64,000 bases of DNA from Chamaelirium japonicum (lineage: Eukaryota > Streptophyta > Magnoliopsida > Liliales > Melanthiaceae), in contig CANTAL010000131.1 in assembly GCA_947650365.1 (NCBI GenBank), forward strand, positions 682,001 through 746,000. The letters run 5' to 3'. This document shows, in pieces, positions 54,607-64,000 of this stretch. The notes below the pieces were generated by a model, which did not search any database, was not told the origin of the DNA, and saw only the letters and a list, made by a program, of their open reading frames with translations. The position numbers were made by a program, and so were the translations under genes. Numbering within the stretch: the first letter of the stretch is position 1; every line of letters starts with the position of its first letter.

Positions 54607-57038
54607 TCTAGTGCGAATGAATTAGAATGGATCGTGCGAATGAATTAGAATGGATCGTACGAATGAATTAGAATGGATCATACGAATGAATTAGAATGGA
54701 TACATTCGTGCGAATGAATTAGAATGGATCATACGAATGAGTAAGAATGGATCTTACGAATGAAATAGAATGGATTGTACGAATGAATTAGAATGGATCG
54801 TACGAATGAAGTAGAATGGATACATTCGTGCGAATGAATTAGAATGGATCATACGAATGAATTAGAATGGATCGTGCGAATGAATTAGAATGGATCGTAC
54901 GAATGAATTAGAATAGATTGTGCGAATGAATTAGAATGGATCGTACGAATGAATTAGAATGGATACATTCGTGCGAATGAATTAGAATAGATCGTATGAA
55001 TGAACTAGAATGGATCGTATGAGTGAATTTGAATGGATCGTGCGAATGAATTAGAATAGATTGTACGAATGAATTAGAATGGATCGTACGAATGAATTAG
55101 AATGGATATATTCGTGCGAATGAATTAGAATGGATCATATGATTGAGTAAGAATGGATCGTACGAATGAAATAGAATGGATCGTACGAAGGAATTAGAAT
55201 GGATCATACGAATGAATTCGAATGGATCGTATGAATGAATTAGATTAGATCGTATGAATGAATTAGAATGGATCGTGCGAATGAATTAGAATGGATTGTA
55301 CGAATGAATTAGAATGGATCATATGAATGAATTAGAGTGGATACATTCGTGCGAATGAACTAGAATGGATCGTACGAATGAATTAGAATAGATCGTACGA
55401 ATGAATTAGAATGGATTGTATGAATGAATTAGAATAGATCGTACGAATGAATTAGAATGGATCGTACGAAGGAATTAGAATGGATACATTCGTGCGAATG
55501 AATTAGAATGGATCGTGTGAATGAATTAAAATGGATCGTACGAATGAATTAGAATGGATCGTACGAATGAATTAGATTGGATCGTACGAATGAATTAGAA
55601 TGGATACATTTGTGCGAATGAATTAGAATGGATCGTACGAATGAGAATGGATTTTACGAATAAAATAGAATGGATTGTACGAATGAATTAGAATGGATCG
55701 TACGAATGAAGTAGAATGGATATATTTGTGCGAATGAATTAGAATGGATCATACGAATGAATTAGATTGGATCGTTCGAATGAATTAGAATGGATCGTAC
55801 GATCTATTCTATTTCATTCGTATGATCCATTCTATTTCATTCGTACGATCCATTCTAATTAATTTGTACGATCGTGCTAGTAAATTAGAATGGATCGTAC
55901 GATTGAATTAGAATAGATTGTACGAATGAATTAGAATGGATCGAAATTAGAATGGATCGTATGAATGAATTAGAATGGATCGTGCGAATGAATTAGAATG
56001 GATCGTACGAATGAAATAGAATAGATTGTGCGAATGAATTAGAATGGATCGTACGAATGAATTAGAATGGATACATTCGTGCGAATGAATTAGAATGGAT
56101 CGTATGAATGAATTAAAATGGATCGTATGAGTGAATTCGAATGGATCGTACGAATGAATTAGAATGGATTGTACGAATGAATTAGAATGGATTGTACGAA
56201 TGAATTAGAATAGATACATTTGTGCGAATGAATTAGAATGGATCATACGATTGAGTAAGAATGGATCGTACTAATGAAATAGAATGGATCGTACGAAGGA
56301 ATTAGAATGGATCATACGAATGAATTAGAATGGATCGTATGAATGAATTAGATTGGATCGTATGAATGAATTAGAATGGATCATGCGAATGAATTAGAAT
56401 GGACCGTACGAATGAATTAGAATGGATCGTATGAATGAATTAGAGTGGATACATTCGTGCGAATGAATTAGAATGGATCATACGAATGAATTAGGATAGA
56501 TCGTACGAATGAATTAGAATGGATTGTATGAATAAATTAGAATAGATCGTACGAATGAATTAGAATGGATCGTACGAAGGAATTAGAATGGATACATTCG
56601 TGCGAATGAATTAGAATGTATCATGCGAATGAATTAGAATGGATCGTACGAATGAATTAGAATGGATCGTACGAATGAATTAGAATGGATACATTCGTGC
56701 GAATGAATTAGAATTAATGGATCGTACGAATGAGTAAGAATGGATCGTACGAATGAAATAGAATGGATTGTACGAATGAATTAGAATGGATCGTACGAAT
56801 GAATTAGAATGGATACATTCGTGCGAATGAATTAGAATGGATCATACGAATGAATTAGAATGGATCGTGCGAATGGATTAGAATGGATCGTACGATCCAT
56901 TCTATTTCATTCGTATGATCCATTCTATTTCATTCGTACGATCCATTCTAATTAATTCGTACGATCGTGCTAGTGAATTAGAATGGATCGTACGAATGAA
57001 TTAGAATAGATTGTACGAATGAATTAGAATGGATCATA
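54607..57038. repeat. Satellite with 1.1-kb tandem duplication
   Basis: No gene. Copies are about 54,850-55,947 and 55,948-57,038. Both are long plus blocks closed by a 70-bp minus segment (55,801-55,873 and 56,894-56,965) reading GTATGATCCATTCTATTTC, followed by the rare GATCGTGCTAGT join (55,872 and 56,964). Another shared marker is GATTGAGTAAG (55,142 and 56,240). The period is about 1,093-1,101 bp. Confidence 0.88.
56880..56903. repeat. Perfect 24-bp palindrome at an orientation switch
   Basis: The centre is GGATCGTACGATCC, with perfect symmetry from 56,880 to 56,903. The partner at 55,800 in the other 1.1-kb copy has a mismatch in the right arm (GATCTATTC). Confidence 0.88.
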
Positions 57039-60000
57039 CGAATATGTAAGAATGGATCGTACGAATGAAATATGATAGATTGTATGAATGAATTAGAATG
57101 GATCGTACGAATGAATTAGAATGGATCGTACGAATGAATTAGAATGGATCGTATGAGTGAATTCGAATGGATCATGCTAATGAATTAGAATGGATTGTAC
57201 GAATGAATTAGAATGGATCGTATGTGCTAATGAATTAGAATGGATCGTATGAATGAAATAGAATGGATCGTATGAATTAGAATGGATCGTATGAATGAAT
57301 TAGAATATATCATACGAATGAATTAGAATGGAACGTACGAATGAATTAGAATGGATCGTGTGAAAGAATTAGAATGGATTGTATGAATGAATTAGAATGG
57401 ATCGTATGAATGAATTAGAATTGATCGTACGAATGAATTAGAATGGATCGTACGAAGGAATTAGAATGGATCGTACGAATGAATTAGAATAGATTGTGCG
57501 AATGAATTAGAATGGATCATATGAATGAATTAGATTGGATCGTACGAATGAATTAGAAAGGATACATTCGAGCAAATGAATTAGAATGGATCGTACGAAT
57601 TAGTAAGAATGGATCGTAAGAATGAAATAGAATGGATTGTACGAATGAATTAGAATGGATTCATTCGTGCGAATGAATTAGAATGGATCGTACGAATGAA
57701 TTAGAATGGATTGTACGAATATATCCATTCTAATTCATTCGTACGATCCATTCTAATTCCTTTGAATGGATTATACGAATGAATTAGAATGGATACATTC
57801 GTGCGAATGAATTAGAATGGATCGTGCGAATGAATTAGAATGGATCGAATTAGAATGGATACATTCGTTCGAATGAATTAGAATGGATCATACGATTGAG
57901 TAAGAATGGATCGTACGAATGAAATAGAATAGATCGTACGGAATGGATCGTACAAAGGAATTAGAATGGATCGTACGAATGAATTAGAATGGATCGTACG
58001 AATAAATTAGAATAGATTGTGCGAATGAATTAGAATGGATCGTACGAATGAATTAGAATGGATCATATGAATGAATTAGAATGGATCGTACGAATGAATT
58101 AGAATAGATCGTATGAATGAATTAGAATAGATCGTATAAGTGAAGTCGAATGGATCGTGTGAAAGAATTAGAATGGATTGTATGAATGAATTAGAATGGA
58201 TCGTATGAATGAATTAGAATGGATCATACGAATGAATTAGAATGGATCGTACGAATGAATTAGAATGGATACATTCGTGCGAAAGAATTAGAATGGATCA
58301 TACGAATGAGTAAGAATAGATCGTACGAATGAATTAGAATGGATCGTACGAATGAATTAGAATGAATTAGAATGGATCGTACGAATGAATTAGAATGGAT
58401 ACATTCGTGCAAATAAATTAGAATAGATCGTACGAATGAATTAGAATGCAGTCTAATTCATTCATACGATCTATTCTATTTCATTCATACAATCCATTCT
58501 AATTCATTCTAATTTATTCGTAATTTGTACGATCCATTCTAATTCATTAGCACGATCCATTCTAATTAATTCGTATGATCTATTCTATTTCATTCTTACG
58601 ATCCATTCTTACTCAATCGTATGATCCATTCCAATTCATTCGCACAAATGTATCCATTCTAATTCATTCGTACGATCCATTCTAATTCATTCGCACGATC
58701 CATTCTAATTCATTAATACGATCCAATCGAATTCATTCATACGATCCATTCTAATTCATTCGCACGAATGTATCCATTCTAATTCATTCGTACGATCCAT
58801 TCTAATTCATTCGCACAATCTATTCTAATTCATTCGTACGATCCATTCTAATTCATTAGCACGACCCATTCTAATTCATTCGTACGATCCATTCTAATTC
58901 ATTCGTACGATCCATTCTAATTCATTCGCACGATCCATTCTAATTCATTCATACATGTACGAATGAATTAGAATGAATACATTCGTGCAAATAAATTAGA
59001 ATGGATCGTATGAATAAATTAGAATGGATCGTACGAATGAATTAGAATGGATACATTCGTGCAAATGAATTAGAATGGATCGTATGAATGAATTAGAATG
59101 GATCGTACGAATGAATTACAATGGATCGTACGAATGAATTAGAATGGATACATTCGTGCAAATGAATTAGAATGGATTGTATAAATGAATTAAAATGGAT
59201 CGAGCAAATGAATTAGAATGGATCGTACGAATGAATTAGAATGGATACATTTGTGCGAATGAATTAGAATGGATCGTGCGAATGAATTAGAATGGATCGT
59301 GCGAATGAATTAGAATGGATCGTACGAATGAATTAGAATGGATCGTTCGAATGAATTAGAATGGATCGTGCGAATAAATTAGAATGGATCGTGCGAATGA
59401 ATTAGAATGGATTGTACGAAGGAATTAGAATGGATCGTACGAAGGAATTGCATGAATTTATCCATTCTAATTCATTCGTATGATCCATTCTAATTCATTC
59501 GTACGATCCATTCTAATTCATTCATACGATCCATTCTATTTCATTCGTACGATCCATTCTAATTCATTCGCATGATCCATTCTAATTCATTCATACGATC
59601 CAATCTAATTCATTCATACGATCCATTCTATTTCATTCGTACGATCTATTCTAATTCATTCGTACGATCCATTCTAAGTCATTCATACGATCCATTCTAA
59701 CGTACGAATGAATTAGAATGGATCGTACGAAGGAATTAGAATGGATCGTACGAAGGAATTAGAATGGATTGTACGAATGAATTAGAATGGATACATTTGT
59801 ACAATCCATTCTAATTCATTCGTACGACCCATTCTAATTCATTTGCACGAATGTATCCATTCTAATTCATTCGTACGATCCATTCTAATTCCTTGGTACG
59901 ATCCATTCTTATTCATTCGCACTATCTATTCTAATTCCTTCATTCTAATTCATTCACACGAATGTATCCATTCTAATTCATTCGTACGATCCATTCTAAT

Positions 60001-63000
60001 TCATTCGCACAATCTATTCTAATTCATTCGTACAATCCATTCTAATTCATTCGCACGATCCATTCTAATTCATTCATACGATCCATTCTATTTCATTCAT
60101 ACAATCCATTCTAATTCTTTCACACGATCCATTCTAATTCATTCGTACGATCCATTCTAATTCATTCGTACAATCCATTCTATTTCATTCGTACGATCCA
60201 TTCTTACTCATTCATACTTGTACGATCCATTCTAATTCATTCGTACGATCCATTCTAATTCATTCGCACGAATGTATCCAGATCCATTCTAATTCATTCG
60301 CACGATCTATTCTAATTCATTCGCACGATCCATTCTATTTCATTCGTACGATCCATTCTAATTCATTCGTACGATCCATTCTAATTCATTCATACGATCT
60401 ATTCTAATTCATTCGTACGATCCATTATTATTCATTCCCATGAATGTATCCATTCTAATTCATACGTACGATCCATCCTAATTCATTTATACGATCCAAT
60501 TTAATTCATTCATACAATCCATTCTAATTCATTCGCACGAATTTATCCATTCTAATTCATTCGTACGATCCATTCTATTTCATTCGTACGATCCATTCTT
60601 ACTCATTCGTACGATCCATTCTAATTCATTTGCACAAATATATCCATTCTAATTCATTCGTACGATCCATTCTAATTCCTTTGTACGATCCATTCTAATT
60701 CATTCGCACGAATGTATCCATTCTAATTCATTCGTTCGATCCATTCTAATTCATTCGTACGATCAATTCTAATTCATTGATACGATCCAATCTAATTCAT
60801 TCATACGATCCAATCTAATTCATTCACACGATCCATGCTAATTCATTCATACGATCCAATCTAATTCATTCATACGATCCATTCTAATTCATTCGCACGA
60901 ATGTATCCATTCTAATTCATTCGTATGATCCATTCTAATTCATTCATACAATCCATTCTAATTCATTCATACGATCCATTCTAATTCATTCGCACGATCC
61001 ATTCTAATTCATTCATATGATCCAATCTAATTCATTTGTACGATCCATTCCTTCGTACGACGAATGAATTAGAATGGATCGTGCGAATGAATTAGAATGA
61101 ATCGTATGAATGAATTAGAATGGATCATACGAATGAATTAGAGAAGATACATTCGTATGAAGGAATTAGAATAAAACAAACGAATGAATTATAACAGATA
61201 CATTCGTGCGAATGAATTAGAATGGATCGTATGAATGAATTAGAATAGATTGTGCGAATGAATTAGAATGGATCGTGCGAATGAATTAGAATGGATCGTA
61301 CGAATGAATTAGAATGGATACATTCGTGCGTTCTAATTCATTCATATGATCCATTCTAATTCATTCGCACGAATGTATCCATTCTAATTCATTCGTACAA
61401 TCCATTCTAATTCGTTCGTACGATCCATTCTAATTCATACGAAGGAATTAGAATGGATCATACGAAGGAATTAGAATGTACGATCTATTCTAATTCATTT
61501 GTACGATCCATTCTAATTCATTCGTACGATCCATTCTAATTCATTCATAGGATCCAATCTAATTCATTCGTACGATCCATTCTAATTCATTCGTACGATC
61601 CATTCTAATTCCTTCATACGATCCATTCTAATTCATTCGTACGATCCATTCTAATTCCTTCGTACGATCCATTCTAATTCATTCGTACAATCCATTCTAA
61701 TTCATTCATACGCTCCATTCTAATTCATTCGCACAAATGTATCCATTCTAATTCATTCGTACGATCCATTCTAATTCATTCGCACGAATGTATCCATTCT
61801 AATTCCTTCGTATGATCCATTCTAATTCCTTCGTACGATCCATTCTAATTCCTTCGTACGATCTATTCTATTTCATTCGTATGATCCATTCTAATTCATT
61901 CATATGATCCATTCTAATTCCTTCGTACGATCCATTCTAATTCATACGATCCATTCTATTTCATTCATACGATCCATTCTAATTCATTTGCACGATCCAT
62001 TCTAATTCATTCATACGATCCATTCTAATTTATTCGTACGATCCATTCTAAATCATTCGCACAATCCATTCTAATTCATTCATACGATCCATTCTAATTC
62101 ATTCATACGATCTATTCTAATTCATTCGCACGATCCATTCTAATTCATTCATACGATCCATTCTAATTCATTCGTACAATCCATTCTAATTCATTCGCAC
62201 GAATGTATCCTTTCTAATTCGTTCGTACGATCCATTCTAATTCATTCGCACAATCTATTCTAATTCATTCGTACGATCCATTCTAATTAATTCGTACGAT
62301 CCATTCTAATTCATTCATACGATCCATTCTAATTCATTCATACGATCCATTATAATTCATTCGTACGATCCATTCTAATTCATTCGCACGATCCATTCTA
62401 ATTCATTCGCATGATCCATTCTAATTCATTCATACAATCCAATCTAATTCATTCATACGATCCATTCTAATTCATTCGCACAATCTATTCTAATTCATTC
62501 GCACGATCCATTCTAATTCATTCGCCGTACGAATGAATTAGAATGGATCGTATGAATGAATTCGAATGGATCGTGTATCCATTCTAATTCATTCGCACGA
62601 TCCATTCTAATTCATTCATACGATACTTTCTAATTCATTCGCACGAATGTATCATTCTAATTCATTCACACGAATTTATCCACTCTAATCCATTCATACG
62701 ATCCATTCCGTACGATCCATTCTAATTCATTCGCACGAATGTATCCATTCTAATTCATTCGTACGATCCATTCTAATTCATTCGTACGATCCATTCTAAT
62801 TCATTCGCACGATCTAGTCTAATTCATTCGTACGATCCACTCTAATTCATTCACACGATCCATTCTAATTCATTTGCACAATCCATTCTAATTCATTCAT
62901 ACAATACATTCTAATTCTTTGGCACGAATGTATCCATTCTAATTCATTCGTACGATCCATTCTAATTCATTCGTACAATCCATTCTATTTCATTCGTACG

Positions 63001-64000
63001 ATCCATTCTAATTCATTTGTACAATCCATTCTAATTCATTCGTATGATCCATTCTACAATCCATTCTAATTCATTCGTACATTCCATTCTAATTCATTAG
63101 CACGATCCATGCTAATGAATTAGAATGGATCATTCGAAGGAATTAGAATGGATCGTACGAAGGAATTAGAATGAATCGTATGAATGAATTAGAATGGATC
63201 GTACGAATGAATTAGAATGGATACATTCGTCGCACAATCTATTCTAATTCATTCGTACGATCCATTCTAATTAATTCGTACGATCCATTCAATTTCATTC
63301 ACACAATCCATTCTAATTCATTCGCACGAATGTATCCATTCTAATTCATTCATACGATCCATTCTAATTCATTCATACAATCCATTCTAATTCTTTCACA
63401 CGATCCATTCTAATTCATTCGTACGATCCATTCTAATTCATTCGTACAATCCATTCTATTTCATTCGTACGATCCATTCTAATTCATTCGTACGATCCAT
63501 TCTAATTCATTCGCACGAATGTATCCACTCTAATTCATTCGTACGATCCATTCTAAATCATTCGCACAATCTATTCTAATTCATTCATACGATCCATTCT
63601 AATTTATTCGCACGAATGTATCCATACGAATGAATTAGAATGGATACATTCGTGCGAATGAATTAGAATGGATCATACGAATGAGTAAGAATGGATCGTA
63701 CGAATGAAATAGAATGGATTGTACGAATGAATTAGATTGGATCGTATGAATGAATTAGAATGGATCGTGCGTCGTACGAATGAATTAGAATGGATCGTAT
63801 GAATGAATTAGAATGGATCGTGCTAATGAATTAGAATAGATTGTGCAAATGAATTAGAATGGATCATATGAATGAATTAGATTGGATCATATGAATAAAT
63901 TAGAATGGATCGTGTGAATGAATTAGAATGGATCGTACGAAGGAATTAGAATGGATCGTACGAAGGAATTTGAATGAATCGTACGAATGAATTAGAATGG
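57039..64000. repeat. 23-bp satellite array, block H to the window end
   Basis: Satellite only, no gene. Approximate orientation starts after the plus block entering from the left: - 57721 (44 bp), + 57765, - 58451, + 58956, - 59450, + 59701, - 59800, + 61060, - 61331, + 61438 (about 40 bp), - 61480, + 62525 (about 50 bp), - 62576, + 63112, - 63230, + 63624. Around 59,880-60,000 it resembles 32,850-32,970: both have the shortened monomer TTCCTTCATTCTAATTC (59,935 and 32,901). The array continues past the window. Confidence 0.93.

Noticed and set aside
1-64000. Similarity to human satellite II/III (GGAAT/GAATG pentamers)
   Set aside because: The monomer contains GAATG twice, but the 23-bp period, the TCGTACGA core and the plant-type copia element do not fit; the resemblance is simple-sequence chance.

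Overview
The window is plant nuclear DNA, made almost entirely of one short-monomer satellite with a single Ty1/copia LTR retrotransposon inserted in it. The plant assignment rests on the element: long TG...CA LTRs, a 5-bp target duplication, an initiator-methionine-type primer-binding site, and copia order (gag, protease, integrase, RT, RNase H) with plant-type motifs. The species cannot be told from the sequence. No host gene, rRNA, tRNA or CRISPR array was found.

Layout. Positions 1-13,522 and 23,514-64,000 (about 54 kb) are satellite. The basic monomer is 23 bp: a conserved 14-base part (GAATGAATTAGAAT) followed by a variable 9-base part (GGATCGTAC). A 28-bp form carries five extra bases (GGATACATTCGTGC in place of the 9-base part). 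There are roughly 2,200-2,300 monomers at about 35% GC. The array is not simply head-to-tail: by eye it switches strand about 84 times, in blocks from about 25 bp to 2.7 kb. Larger duplications overlie this: a 9.4-kb block (1-9,415 again at 45,106-54,606), a 3.4-3.6-kb tandem pair (24,395-31,400), a 1.1-kb tandem pair (54,850-57,038), a 294-bp tandem pair near 33.3-33.8 kb and a 138-bp six-monomer pair at 44.2 kb.

The retrotransposon (13,528-23,508, 9,981 bp) has two 2,132-bp LTRs that differ at about 47 hand-counted sites (about 2.2%, no net gap), so it inserted fairly recently. Its TTTCA target duplication splits one satellite monomer, so that part of the array predates it. The coding region once specified one gag-pol polyprotein and now has three in-frame TGA stops and two frameshifts. 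Integrase and RT share one long open frame and RNase H is open in another. Without the breaks these proteins would package the RNA, copy it from the tRNA primer and integrate the product; this copy cannot do so by itself. LTRs, PBS and PPT look intact, so mobilisation in trans is conceivable.

No new protein-based system is present. The unusual signal is the satellite itself: frequent strand switching, many junctions at a small palindrome contained in every monomer, perfect palindromes at some junctions, and monomer variation concentrated at its two CpG sites.
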